Shown in pieces: positions 51,101 through 61,661 of a stretch of DNA of 64,000 nt. Under the pieces are notes generated by a model, which had not been told where the DNA came from, did no database searches, and saw only the letters and a list, made by a program, of their open reading frames with translations. Made by a program: the position numbers and the translations under genes. Position 1 is the first letter of the stretch; each line of letters starts with the position of its first letter. Origin of the DNA: Beroe forskalii (Eukaryota; Ctenophora; Nuda; Beroida; Beroidae); NCBI GenBank assembly GCA_011033025.1, contig WFMF01000237.1, positions 62,001 through 126,000 on the forward strand, in the 5' to 3' direction.

Positions 51101-51563
51101 AGTATTCTTCATAACAAAAGTATTAGCAGGAGGTGCTGATATAACACAGTTATCCTTGCTTGAAAATTCAAGCATAAGCTTACCCCCGTTGATTTTGTAG
51201 CTTATCCCCCATTGCTGACTACGAGCATTAAAGTCACCAAAACTGCCAGTCCACTGATTTTCATTTTCTGGCAGTATTTCCATGCCCTCTTAATGTTGTC
51301 CAATAATTTTCCAAGACCATCAGTTGAAGATGCATCCGGGGTACAGTAAGCTGATCCCACAACAAAGCGCTTGATTGGAAATATTTATTAGAGAGTAAAC
51401 AATCCCTACTCCATCTTCCTCCAACTGTGTCAGCCTTTGAGGACTAAAGCCATTTGAAATGCTGATTGAGACTCCTCTATCTGAAGTTACAGAGAATGTG
51501 GACATTCCAGGGAATATTCTAATGTCCAGCTCATCACTACAATTTATTTCTTGTAGAGATAGG
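48150..51563 (-). mobile_element. Decayed non-LTR (LINE-type) retrotransposon
   Basis: Reading leftward, broken frames give three parts in the correct order. An endonuclease part comes first (about 51283-50771; GDFNARSQQWG, VIDLCVAYG, DDSDVHELF and IRGHLPVF fit an APE-type endonuclease). A reverse transcriptase follows (about 49846-49240; LLIDFEKAFDSI, GLPQGAVLS, then FKYADDGSVSV with the YADD active site). The end has a Cys/His motif CLECCSLPDSAYHKLFEC (about 48440), as at the C-terminus of many jockey/I/CR1-type elements. Stops and frameshifts are frequent, so it is dead. Its 5' part ends exactly where the LTR of the neighbouring element begins; I do not see the missing N-terminal endonuclease on the far side of that element. 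Clade not determined. Confidence 0.88.
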
Positions 51564-52709
51564 TGGTGTAAAACTGCTGTGGTGTAATGCAGCTGCGTGT
51601 ACCGAGCGGTTAGGGTAGGGCGTACCGTGGAGTATGATCACAGAAGACTGCAATCACTGAGCTATACACGTATACTGATCACAGAAGACTGCAATCACTT
51701 GACAACCCCTGCACTGATCACAGAAGACTGCAATCACTTGACAACCCGTACACTGATCACAGAAGACTGCAATCACTTGAAACAAACTTATACCGATCAC
51801 AGAAGACTGCAATCACCTGACAAGACACGTGCAATGATCACAGAAGACTGCAATCACGAATGTGGGAGAGTTACTCACAGAAGACTGCAAATAACCCTGA
51901 CAAGTTGACACCTATGTTGATCACAGAAGACTGCAACCAACTTCGACAATACTGTGGGAACGTTACTCACAGAAGACTGCAAATAACTGTGACGAGTTGA
52001 CACTTACGTTGATCACAGAAGACTGCAATCAACTTCGACAATACTGTGGAAAAGTTACTCACAGAAGACTGCAAATAACTTGGACGAATGTCACTACAGC
52101 TATATGAGAATCGTCAACCCCTTCCCTTAAATATGTTCAAACTTTCATCATGTCACTTCTAACACAAACACAATGAGTACAAGAATATGCTAGAAACGTT
52201 ATAAGTGTGAAATGTATGTAATAAACTTTCACAATTTGCTACAACGAGCACTTCCAAAGATCGCTAAAAAGCCCTCTGAAATCGCTAAAACCAGCACTGA
52301 CTGCCAGACAGAGATTGCCGAGCGGCGCTGTACGTATCACGTGACTCACGTGCCGCGTCACCTGACCCTCTCTATCTACCAATCAGCGTACCTACATAAC
52401 CACGTGACCCTAATCCTACGCCCTCAGCTATCCTGACTAAACCTGATAAATATAACTTCTAAAAGACTGCCATAAAAGGAGAAAATAACGGTAAAAAGAG
52501 CAATTCCCTGGAAATCCTTATCTATGAATGCAAATAATGATAAACATGCAGAAAATATATACACGTAGTATGAAAGAATGTAGCTGAGTGTAAAATAAGA
52601 AAGAGACCTACTGCTGCCTAAATGAATGTATCAAATGCTAATAAAAGAGAATACAAGATGGTGTACCAAATACTATAGAAAATCCCTATCTTACCTACCC
52701 GAATATACA
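51564..52709 (-). repeat. 3' LTR
   Basis: Aligns with 60334-61523 over its whole length; the distal 60-70 bp are more diverged. Contains an array (about 51634-52080) of gatcacagaagactgcaatcac and ttactcacagaagactgcaaataac units; copy number differs from the 5' LTR. Downstream of the array, the LTRs share blocks such as ggcgctgtacgtatcacgtgactcacgtg. Confidence 0.9.
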
Positions 52710-53960
52710 CTATATACCCCCAAAAAGACTTTTCGACTTTGTTACAAGCAAAGTCGACAACAACACACCTTAAAAATGAATAAATATACTTTAAATTATC
52801 TAATTATGAAATTCTTAAAACTAACAGGGGGTATATCTATAAAATCTAAAAAATGTCACGTGGTCACAAATGAATAATTTAAAATCGCTCTGCGCATACC
52901 TATAAAATTGAATGACAATATCACAACAATGAATTTCCCATTCTTAAATACCCTCCCATAATAAATTAATAAAATCATGTGATCCCAAGATCACATGTAA
53001 ATTCTGAATAACAAATAGATTATAAAATCATGTAATCATTTCTATGATTGCATGTGAAAATTCTTAAAACAAATAACTTATAACATTATGAATCATTATT
53101 AAATTATCAAACTATTTACAAATTTCCCCCGAAACCCAACCAAGCGTCCTTAGATAAAATATCCGCGCCTTGTAGTAGAATACCCATGTGATGAATGCTG
53201 CCACTGTGTCCTTCGTTGATCACCCCATCGTCTTCCATCCAGTAGCCCAGCCCCGATGACCCCCTCTAGTCCCCACACCAATGATAGAAGACTACCATGG
53301 ATCGGTCCCCAACTCCCCACTCTAGTCCCAACATCACCGATGATAGAAGACTACCATGGCTCCCTATTCCCACTCTAGTCCCAACCTCACCAATGATAGA
53401 AGACTACCATGGATCGGTCCCCTTACCCTTCATGATTGTAGAAGACTACAACCATCCCTATTCCGAACCCTCATGATTGTAGAAGACTACAACCATCCCT
53501 ATTCCTAACCCTCATGATTGTAGAAGACTACAACCACTTCTCCCCTAGCTCATGGAAGACCACAAACTAGTCACACTGCCCGAAATCCCTCTAGTTCATT
53601 GAAGACAACAAACTAGTCCTTTCTCGCTCCCATCTTCTCCGTGCTGTCAAATTACTGGAATCCTTCCTGCAGTGATTCCCTAAGACTTCAACTTCAAGCT
53701 GCATCAGCAAACTGTCCATGATCCAGTGATCCACCATGTTGACTGCCATAATTCCAAGAGTAGGACTCTTCCAAGTGATCATTACAGCAAAGTACAAGAG
53801 TCAGATTAGTGAATCTGACAGTGTCATGAGACACAGGGGTGTAAATCGCTAACGAGTGTAATGATCTTGAAACGAAATTACTGGCTGAGTGAACCAAACT
53901 GGATCAATACAACTTGAACGAGAATCAACCAAGCTGGGAAGTTTGAAGTACTCCTGATCT
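52710..53960. other. LTR-element 3' interior with gaagact repeats
   Basis: Noncoding region between the integrase stop and the 3' LTR. At about 53275-53600 it has units atgatagaagactaccatgg and gattgtagaagactacaacca, resembling the gaagact core of the LTR arrays. On the minus strand a gggggta tract beside the LTR may be the polypurine tract. Confidence 0.7.
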
Positions 53961-56900
53961 TCAGCACCGTTTCCGAGGTTTTCTCACTTTCTTGATGACG
54001 TAAGTCAAGAAATCTGGCTTCTTTAACTTCGATCTAGGTCTGAGTCCTGGTCTTCCGGAAACTCTTTCCTCTTCCTTGTCCCTTGGCTCTTCAGTTCCTC
54101 CTCGAACAGGTGTTTCCTCCTTTATCTGACTGTCACTCGTATCTCCTCCACTAATCTCTGATGGTAATTCTCGTGTTTGAGCTTCTCCCGTCACTTCAAC
54201 TGGTGTTTGAGCAACATCTATTGCAGTCTCTTCTTTTGACAACGCACTCCAATCCATCTGATGTCCTGAGGACTGCTCCACTTCCGGTGATATTTCCACA
54301 TCCACAGGTTCCTCCCGCACAGAAGTAGGTGTCACAACAATGGGATACTTTGTTCGTTCCAGACTCGCATCTTCCTCCACACTGTCTCGTCTATCTCTTA
54401 TTGGAACGAATTCCGTTCGTAGTGGAGTGGCATCCCTGTCCTTCGTCCGCTCCTCCGTTCCACGTGACCATCCTGGAACCTCCTCTGGAACTATCTCCTC
54501 CAACACGATGTCCTCCTCGTCACTGCTGCTATCCTCTCTCACTTCCTCCTTCGGGTTTTCTGGCTCCAGCCTTTTCTTAGAGAACTTGTTCACTTGGAAA
54601 TGCTTCATCTTGGAGATGTTGATGACTCTCTCCATAGTAGGTGTGATCTGTACAACGTACAGATGATCATTCAAGACCTTGTTGACACGGAAGGGTCCCC
54701 TGAAGCGTGGTCCGAACTTGTGCTTCCCACAGTCGATGAGCACATAACAGTAATCCCCCTCTTTGAAATAGGGACCCAACAAGTTCCTATCGTGACTGTT
54801 CTGAGCATACCTGAAGTCGACATCAGCATTTTCTCTCACCTTCTTTATCACTCTCTTCATTTCTCTGTGGAGTTGATAAGCATCCTGACCAGCTCGGGTG
54901 TTTTTAACTGGTTGGTGTTTTGAATCACCCTCCACCATCAGACTGAGTGGGATGTTCAATTCTCTCCCATAAACCATCTTGTTCGCTGAGAATCCAGTCC
55001 TCCTGTTGTTCAAGCAATTCAGAGCAAACACCACTTTGTCGAGGTACAAATCCCAGTCCCGTTCTTTACCTGGAGGAATAACTGCTCTCAACGCCTGGTT
55101 CACCCTCTTGTTACTCTTCTCTGCCCTAGCTGTACTGGAAGACTTATAAGTGGTACCATGTGTCTTCTTGCAGTCGAAGTAAGCCCATACAGCAGCGAAG
55201 AACTCTGCCTTGAAGCCTGGATGATTGTCCACAATCATCTCCCGACATATCCCATGCCTCATCACCCAATACTTCATGATAGCTCCGATGTTCTCCTTCG
55301 CTGTCTGCGTCTTCACTGCAGCTGCTACCAGATAATTAGACCAGGCGTCTGTCATCGTCAAGATATATCTGAATCCCCGAGGTGTCCTCCCCTCAACTTC
55401 CGGGACGATGTGATCCACTATCAATGCATCATTAAAACAATGGAAGAACAGATGTTGTAAAGGAGCCTTCAGATAATGTGTGGGCTGCTTGGTTTCATTA
55501 CACCTGAAACATGCCTGGATATACAACTTGAACTCCTGTTCCATCTTTGGCCAGTAGAAATACTGCCTGCACCGAGCTACTGAGATCTTCACTCCAGGGT
55601 GACAACTGGTAACATTGTCGTGGAAGAGCTCCATCACTTCCTCTTCACAGCTCTCAGGAACCACGATCAAATCCCGACACTCATCTTCTTTCTTCATCAC
55701 CCATCTTCTCTTCAGCAATCCGTCTTCTATCTTCAGCAAGTTGAATTGTTTCCAGTAACAAACAAGTGCAGCTGGCGTCCTGTTCACCTGAATCTTTCCT
55801 CTATCTCCATCCTGCACCCACTTCTTCACCACCTTGAGTATGGGATCTTTGTCCTGTTCCTCCTCAATCTTCTTCAAGTTCGGCAGTGTCTGGATCTTCT
55901 CATCCATTTCCTTGATCTCCCACGTGACATGTTCAGACTTCTTCTTCACCACGAAGTCACTCATCGCAGGTACATTGCACAAACACTCTTCCTCTTGATC
56001 CTCCGTCATTGCCACTACACGAACTTCCCCCTCGTGTTCACTCTCAAACAGCACCTGAAGATCTGTCTTCACTTCATCTTCCTCTTCATCCTTGTGATCG
56101 AACGCTGCTTCGCTGGCTTGACACACTGCTTCAGTCTCTGACAGTGACTCAGCTTCCTCTTCTCCCGTGTTCACTGCTTTGTCCACTGTAACCCTCTTTA
56201 CTGCGGCTGTCACTACCTTCTTCTCTTTACCAGGAAGCACTCCTCCCACCTGCGTACTCTGGTTCTTCAGCTTTCTCTGGAATGGGAATCTTGACAGGAA
56301 ATCACACAGCGTGTTCTTCTTACCTTCCACATGCTCGATGGTAAAATCAAAGTTTGCCAGTTCCTGACACTTCCTTATCAGAGCAGGGTCTGATTTCGCA
56401 AACAAGCTGTCTGAAGCAGACAGTAGCCCCTTACAATCAGTTCTCACCACAAACTTTGTATTCCTGAGATAGATGTTCCACTCCCTCAGTGCTAGTACCA
56501 TGGCATCGAACTCCAACCTCGTTTGTCCCTGCTCCCTCTTGTAAGGTGGAACTGCCTTGCTGTAGAATGCGACTATCCTCCTCTCTCTCTTTCCATTCCT
56601 CACTAGCTCCTGACTGAGCGTCGCCCCATATCCATGCTTGCTGGCATCAATCGTCACTCGGTATGATTTGAAGGGATCATTGGTGTCAGGAATGCAGAGT
56701 GTGGTACTCTCTGCGACTTTCGCCTTCAACACTTCGAATGAATTCTGACACTCCGGTGTCCATACAAACTTAGTGCCTTTGTTAGTCAGCTTGTACAACG
56801 GCTTCGTGATTTCTGCGTACCCAGGAATCCATTTCCTCACATAGTTGAATGCTCCCAGTAAACTCTGAACCCCCTTCACTGTTGTAGGTTCTGGAATCGC

Positions 56901-56993
56901 CTTCAGATCCTTCACTCTGTCATCTGTGATCCTTATCCCCTCCGAGCTGATACTCACCCCAGGAACTTTGCAGATCTCGCCAACAATTTGCAC
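53961..56993 (-). CDS. pol: RNase H and integrase
   Basis: About 1,000 residues. It starts with the continuation of the reverse transcriptase thumb (VSISSEGIRITDDRV, LLGAFNYVRKWIPGYAE), then RNase H (TIDASKHGYGATLSQE, LEFDAMVLALREW, RTDCKGLLS). The integrase follows, with an N-terminal Zn motif ending CFRC. The catalytic triad is in VDHIVPEVEG, VDNHPGFKAEF and STARAEKSNKRVN. A C-terminal GPRFRGPFRVNKVLNDHLYVV region is the usual SH3-like DNA-binding part. The tail is acidic and Ser/Pro-rich; I see no chromodomain. Confidence 0.93.
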   Translation of the reverse strand: MQIVGEICKVPGVSISSEGIRITDDRVKDLKAIPEPTTVKGVQSLLGAFNYVRKWIPGYAEITKPLYKLTNKGTKFVWTPECQNSFEVLKAKVAESTTLCIPDTNDPFKSYRVTIDASKHGYGATLSQELVRNGKRERRIVAFYSKAVPPYKREQGQTRLEFDAMVLALREWNIYLRNTKFVVRTDCKGLLSASDSLFAKSDPALIRKCQELANFDFTIEHVEGKKNTLCDFLSRFPFQRKLKNQSTQVGGVLPGKEKKVVTAAVKRVTVDKAVNTGEEEAESLSETEAVCQASEAAFDHKDEEEDEVKTDLQVLFESEHEGEVRVVAMTEDQEEECLCNVPAMSDFVVKKKSEHVTWEIKEMDEKIQTLPNLKKIEEEQDKDPILKVVKKWVQDGDRGKIQVNRTPAALVCYWKQFNLLKIEDGLLKRRWVMKKEDECRDLIVVPESCEEEVMELFHDNVTSCHPGVKISVARCRQYFYWPKMEQEFKLYIQACFRCNETKQPTHYLKAPLQHLFFHCFNDALIVDHIVPEVEGRTPRGFRYILTMTDAWSNYLVAAAVKTQTAKENIGAIMKYWVMRHGICREMIVDNHPGFKAEFFAAVWAYFDCKKTHGTTYKSSSTARAEKSNKRVNQALRAVIPPGKERDWDLYLDKVVFALNCLNNRRTGFSANKMVYGRELNIPLSLMVEGDSKHQPVKNTRAGQDAYQLHREMKRVIKKVRENADVDFRYAQNSHDRNLLGPYFKEGDYCYVLIDCGKHKFGPRFRGPFRVNKVLNDHLYVVQITPTMERVINISKMKHFQVNKFSKKRLEPENPKEEVREDSSSDEEDIVLEEIVPEEVPGWSRGTEERTKDRDATPLRTEFVPIRDRRDSVEEDASLERTKYPIVVTPTSVREEPVDVEISPEVEQSSGHQMDWSALSKEETAIDVAQTPVEVTGEAQTRELPSEISGGDTSDSQIKEETPVRGGTEEPRDKEEERVSGRPGLRPRSKLKKPDFLTYVIKKVRKPRKRC

Positions 56994-58177
56994 TTGTCTG
57001 GTGTCAACCGTAATCCTGCAGATGCCAATCGTTTCAACAAAATTGCTAGCCTGTTTATGTGTGACTCAACATCCAAAGAACTGAGAAACAGATCGTCTAT
57101 GAAGAAAATCAGCTGTTCAATGGGAACTGTGGCTAACAATTTATCCATCATCTTCTGGAAGATAGCACTGCTGTTCTTGTGACCCATGACCATCCTCGCA
57201 AAACAATAAGTCCGTGCTCTGTACAGAAATGATGTCATTTTCATGGATTCCTTCGAATATGGAATTTGCCAAAAGCTTTTGGAAAGGTCAAAACAAGAGA
57301 AGATGGAGTCTGATCCGATAGTATCCAGTACATGACTCAAGTTAGGAAGAACATACTTCTCGTCCATGCATGCTTTGTTGACATTCCTCAGATCCATAAC
57401 CAGTCTCCAACTTTCCGGCGTGGTCTTCTTCAGCACCAAGAACACTGGGCTATTGAACTCACTTGGCACCTCCTGTGGCATTACTACTCCTGACTTCACC
57501 ATTTCACCGATCTGCTTATCCATCTCCTCCTGAAGTTTATAAGGTGTGGGAATGGGTGTTGTCCAACATGGCTCGACTCCTTCCTTGAGTCTGAGATGCG
57601 CCTCAAACATGTTACAGCATCCAATGTCGAACTCATCATAACTGAAACATGCCCTATTCTCCCAGATGATGTTCTTTAATCTTTCCCTATGAGAATCTGC
57701 CATCTCCACCTCCAGATCATCCAACTTCAGTCGTTTGAAGAGCTCCTCCCTACTCCACTTCTCTGCCCCGTTGCTCACTGCTGCCTCTCCCTTAACCGGA
57801 ACACAGTCCTCCCGCCAGTTCCTTCCCTCTGCTCCTGAGGTATCCCCTGTTCCCTCTTTCAACGCGATGCTCCTCACTCCCTGAATCGACTTGTGACTCC
57901 CAAGTGGCTGCAGATATGCTAACAGCTTGTTCTTGTACACAGTCACTGGCTCATCGTTAGCATTGATACACTTGATCGGCACACTCCTACCCTCACTGTG
58001 AACTACAGCCTCCGCCAGCAGTAACCCCGTCTTCACCATGGTGTTCACATAGGGCTCGATAACTCCCTGAAGATCCTTTTCTGTTCGTGGAGTACTTCCC
58101 TGAAGGTACATCACTGAGTTAGCAGGAACTGTGACTGTCTTAGTACACCTCACTCTCATCCTCCTCTTCACGTTCTA
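56954..58177 (-). CDS. pol: Reverse transcriptase domain
   Basis: The frame opens just after a stop at 58177-58175 and has a GTG as its first Met-like codon, so translation must depend on the upstream frame. It has VFLVLKKTTPESWRLVMDLRNVNK, SCFDLSKSFWQIP, FARMVMGHKNSSAIFQ and the FIDD active-site motif (FFIDDLFLSS), ending in LTPDKCKLLARSAKFLG. These are the standard Ty3/gypsy reverse-transcriptase blocks. The frame ends at a conserved motif that continues in the next frame. Confidence 0.92.
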
Positions 58178-58680
58178 GGTTTCTCCTTGAAGGGTGTGGA
58201 TCCTCCGCCTGGTAACCGCAGAACCTTCTCCTTGTAATTAATCGATGCTCCTGACTGCCGAAGGAATGGGTCTCCTATCAAGAATTCCGTGTCCAACAGG
58301 TCCGTGACGATGAACTTTCCTTGAATCCTGGATTCTGCAACTTTCAGCTCCAAGTCGATCTCTCCTCTGATAGGTATGCTGTCCTTCGAGAATGACGTCA
58401 GCTTTAAATCACACGGCTTCACCTCCTTTTCCAGTCCCACTCGCTTGATGAAACTCGAGCTGACTAAATCCACCGATGATCCGCTGTCCACAAACAGGTA
58501 ACAGGTTCCCCTACAGCACTCTCCCGTCACAAGAACCTGTCTTCCTCCCGTCGAGTTTACTGAGCGTTCAGGACTCCTTTTCTTCTCCTTCTTCCCAACC
58601 GACTCCTTCACCACTTCCTCTTCCTCTGTTTTATCCGGACTTTCCTCCCTCTTTATCTCGTTGCTGGGCGACTGGAACAT
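58168..58680 (-). CDS. pro: Retropepsin-type aspartic protease
   Basis: A 170-residue frame overlapping the gag end by 28 bases in another frame. The catalytic VDSGSSVDLVSS is followed by a flap region and EFLIGDPFLRQ, which corresponds to the conserved hydrophobic-Gly motif. The N-terminal part is Lys/Glu-rich linker. The 28-base overlap with gag is where a ribosomal frameshift would be expected in this class. Confidence 0.88.
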   Translation of the reverse strand: MFQSPSNEIKREESPDKTEEEEVVKESVGKKEKKRSPERSVNSTGGRQVLVTGECCRGTCYLFVDSGSSVDLVSSSFIKRVGLEKEVKPCDLKLTSFSKDSIPIRGEIDLELKVAESRIQGKFIVTDLLDTEFLIGDPFLRQSGASINYKEKVLRLPGGGSTPFKEKPRT

Positions 58681-60315
58681 CCCGGATTCATGCCAGCCGC
58701 ATACCCATTTAAATGATCTCTTTGGTACCTCCGCTGTTCAAATGATTGCGGTCCTGGTCCTCTGTCCTGACTCACTGGTGGTCCTCTTCTTTGATACTGC
58801 TGACGTCTTGGACACTCGTTGCTATAATGCCCCGGCTCTCCACAACTATAACACGTCACTCTCCTCTCCCTGTGATCCTGGAACCCTCTGCTCCCCGATG
58901 TAGTGTACTCCCCTGTTTCACTGCCACCAGTCCTCTGAACGGACGGACACTGTCTCCTCACGTGACCTCTTCCACCACACTCCAGGCACACCACACCACT
59001 TCCGCTGTTGGCCCTCGAACCACTGTTAACTGGTCCTGCTGATCTACACACACTAGCCACGTGACCCACAGTGCCACACAACTGACACGTCACATCTTTC
59101 CAACAGGTTTCTTCGCCATGACCTGTCTTACCACACTTCGCACAGCCCTCAGTGCTCCCTCTTCTCACGTCCATAGCCCCAGCAGCACGCTGTTCCACAG
59201 CCTTCACTTCCACAGCCTTTCCCTCCTCCACTTTGTACACCGGTGTTTCGAAGTCTATCAGAGGCTTAGCTTCTTCTTGAGCTGAGATCATGTCCGCAAT
59301 CCTCTCCTGCTTAATTGCCAGCAATCTTGCTTCTTCGAAACCCTCCAAATCACTTTCCATTAGCTTCCTCCTCACAACATCTGATTTCGCTCCCTCCATC
59401 AGCCTTGACACACACGCCTCTTGCCTCAAATGGAGATCCATGTACGCCTTCTCTGCCAGATCCTCAATCCTAATAGCGAAATCCTCAACACTTTCCTCAG
59501 GCTTCTGCGTGAGCCTCGCCAGCTCTGATCTCAGAATCCGCGTCTCTGTCACTGGGAATAGATTCTGCTTCACCTCCTGAACTAGTCTGAGAACGTTGGA
59601 AGCTTGGTGAGGCGTGAACTGGATATTCCTCAGCTTCTTGTACATCTTATCGTCATCCACCAGAGACAGTAACAGCATATCCAAACTCCCATTCTGAATG
59701 TTGTTCATGCAGACGTAGTGCTGAAACCTCTCCAAGAACGTACAGACATCATCTCCCTTCTTAAATCTGTGAGGCTTGATCTCCCGTACCATTAGTAGAT
59801 GTTCTGGTCATTCCTGCTGCAGGCCTCATCTTCGCTTGCCTGAGTTCCTCCACTAGCATATCCATATCTCTCTCCAAAGCTTCAATCTTTGTCTTGTTCA
59901 ACACTTCCTCTGTGTCTTTCACTTTCACCCTGTCATTCACTGCATCCGATCTCCCTGCTTCCATAAGATCAATCGTCAACAGGGACTCCTCTGCCCTAGA
60001 CTTGCTCAGGATCGGGCAAAATTCCTTTATATCAGCATCCTTGATCTTCGTCTTCTTCACCTCAACAGGACTTGATTGAGTAGGAAAAGCTTTCATCTTT
60101 GACAATCTCTCCTCCTTCTTCGCGATGTCCTTTCTCCTTGTCTGCTGACCCTCCATCTCGTCAAACAAGGCAGCCTTCTGAATGCCAATCTCGTTCTCAT
60201 TCCCTGTCATCTTCATCTGCGACAGATCTTTCTTCATGGCTTCAATCCTCTCTTCACTCTCCTCCAGCCTTGCCCTGGCGAACCTCACGTCTTTCTCCAA
60301 CTCAGCAATCTCCAT
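58653..60315 (-). CDS. gag: Gag polyprotein with four zinc knuckles (frame-broken)
   Basis: The N-terminal segment (60315-59761, about 184 residues) is charged and coiled-coil-like (MEIAELEKDVRFARARLEE). The frame then changes in the overlap 59792-59761 and continues to 58653. The second segment has a capsid-like core (FLERFQHYVCMNN, LRSELARLTQKPEESVEDFAIRIEDLAEKAY) and four CCHC knuckles of spacing C-x2-C-x4-H-x4-C: CAKCGKTGHGEETC, CQLCGTVGHVASVC, CLECGGRGHVRRQC and CYSCGEPGHYSNEC. Four knuckles is more than the one or two usual in Ty3/gypsy Gag. Confidence 0.87.
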
Positions 60316-60331
60316 GTTTCGTGAGCCACCA
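60314..60331 (-). other. Probable primer-binding site
   Basis: Two bases inside the 5' LTR end the minus strand reads tggtggctcacgaaacat. It starts with TGG, the complement of a tRNA CCA end, in the position expected for a primer-binding site. I cannot say which tRNA. The gag ATG (60315) lies at the end of this site. Confidence 0.65.
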
Positions 60332-60333
60332 GA

Positions 60334-61523
60334 TGGTGTAAAACTGCTGTGGTGTAATGCAGCTGCGTGTACCGAGCGGTTGGGGTAGGGCGTACCGTGG
60401 AGTATGATCACAGAAGACTGCAATCACTGAGCTATACACGTATACTGATCACAGAAGACTGCAATCACTTGACAACCCGTGCACTGATCACAGAAGACTG
60501 CAATCACTTGAAACAAACTTATACCGATCACAGAAGACTGCAATCACTCTAAACACTTGTACTGATCACAGAAGACTGCAATCACTCTAAAACACTTGTA
60601 CTGATCACAGAAGACTGCAATCACCTAACAAGACACGTGCAATGATCACAGAAGACTGCAATCACGAATGTGGGAGAGTTACTCACAGAAGACTGCAAAT
60701 AACCCTGACAAGTTGACACCTATGTTGATCACAGAAGACTGCAACCAACTACGACAATACGGTGGGAAAGTTACTCACAGAAGACTGCAAATAACTGGGA
60801 CAAGTTGACACTTACGTTGATCACAGAAGACTGCAATCAACTTCGACAATGCTGTGGAAAGTTACTCACAGAAGACTGCAAATAACTTGGACGAATGTCA
60901 CTACAGCTATATGAGAATCGTCAACCCCTTCCCTTAAATATGTTCAAACTTTCATCATGTCACTTCTAACACAAACACAATGAGTACAAGAATATGCTAG
61001 AAACGTTATAAGTGTGAAATGTCTGTAATAAACTTTCACAATATGCTAAAAACAAACACTTCCAAATTGCTAAGACCAGCTCTCTGAAAACGCTAAAACC
61101 AGCACTGACTGCCAGACAGAGATTGCCAAGCGGCGCTGTACGTATCACGTGACTCACGTGCCGCGTCACCTGACCCTCTCTATCTACCAATCAGCGTACC
61201 AGGTACCTACCTAACCACGTGACCCTAATCCTACGCCCTCAGCTATCCTGACTAAACCTGATAAATATAACTTCTAAAAGACTGCCATAAAAGGAGAAAA
61301 TAACGGTAAAAAGAGCAATACCCTGGAAATCCTTATCTATGAATGCAAATAATGATAAACATGCATAAAATATATATACGTAGTGTGAAATAAAGTAACT
61401 GAGTGTAAAATAAGAAAGCGACCTACTGCTGCCTAAATGAATGTATCAAATGCTACAAGAATACTAAAATGAGTGTGATGATAACTTCTAGAACATATCC
61501 TACCCTAACTACCAGAATATACA
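60334..61523 (-). repeat. 5' LTR
   Basis: Direct repeat of the 3' LTR. Its own array of cacagaagactgcaa units spans about 60395-60890 and has extra and missing copies relative to the other LTR. Substitutions and indels between the LTRs indicate an insertion that is not recent. Confidence 0.9.
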
Positions 61524-61661
61524 CTAATGTGAAAGTAGGATTCGCAGCAGGAAGAAACTGTTTTTACAGAAACGTGTATCGCAAAAAATACAAGATCTAA
61601 ATCCATGTTACGAACCTTCTAAGGTGGCTGTTTTCAAGAGAAAAATAGTTTTAATTAAAAT

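Larger units (their letters stand above)
51564..61523 (-). mobile_element. Ty3/gypsy-type LTR retrotransposon, full length but frame-broken
   Basis: Two direct long terminal repeats (51564-52709 and 60334-61523) bound an interior with gag, protease, reverse transcriptase, RNase H and integrase in the Ty3/gypsy order, all on the minus strand. The plus-strand LTR begins TG and ends ACA, giving TG...CA ends. No envelope frame is present. At least four frame changes occur along the coding region. Some could be programmed gag-pol shifts, but their number, together with LTR divergence, points to decay or assembly error. I could not find matching target-site duplications (atagg on the left, ctaat on the right), so a rearrangement or inter-element recombination is possible. 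Confidence 0.93.

Noticed and set aside
51597..51908. Frame with repeated ITEDCNHL peptide
   Set aside because: Translation of the LTR repeat array; the same peptide appears from the other LTR at 60367.
54329..56367. Plus-strand frames opposite the integrase
   Set aside because: Shadows of the long pol frame; low-complexity Leu/Ser/Pro composition.
60395..60890. Regularly spaced gatcacagaagactgcaatcac repeats resembling a CRISPR array
   Set aside because: They lie in both LTRs of a eukaryotic retrotransposon, the intervals are short and partly repeated, and there are no cas genes.
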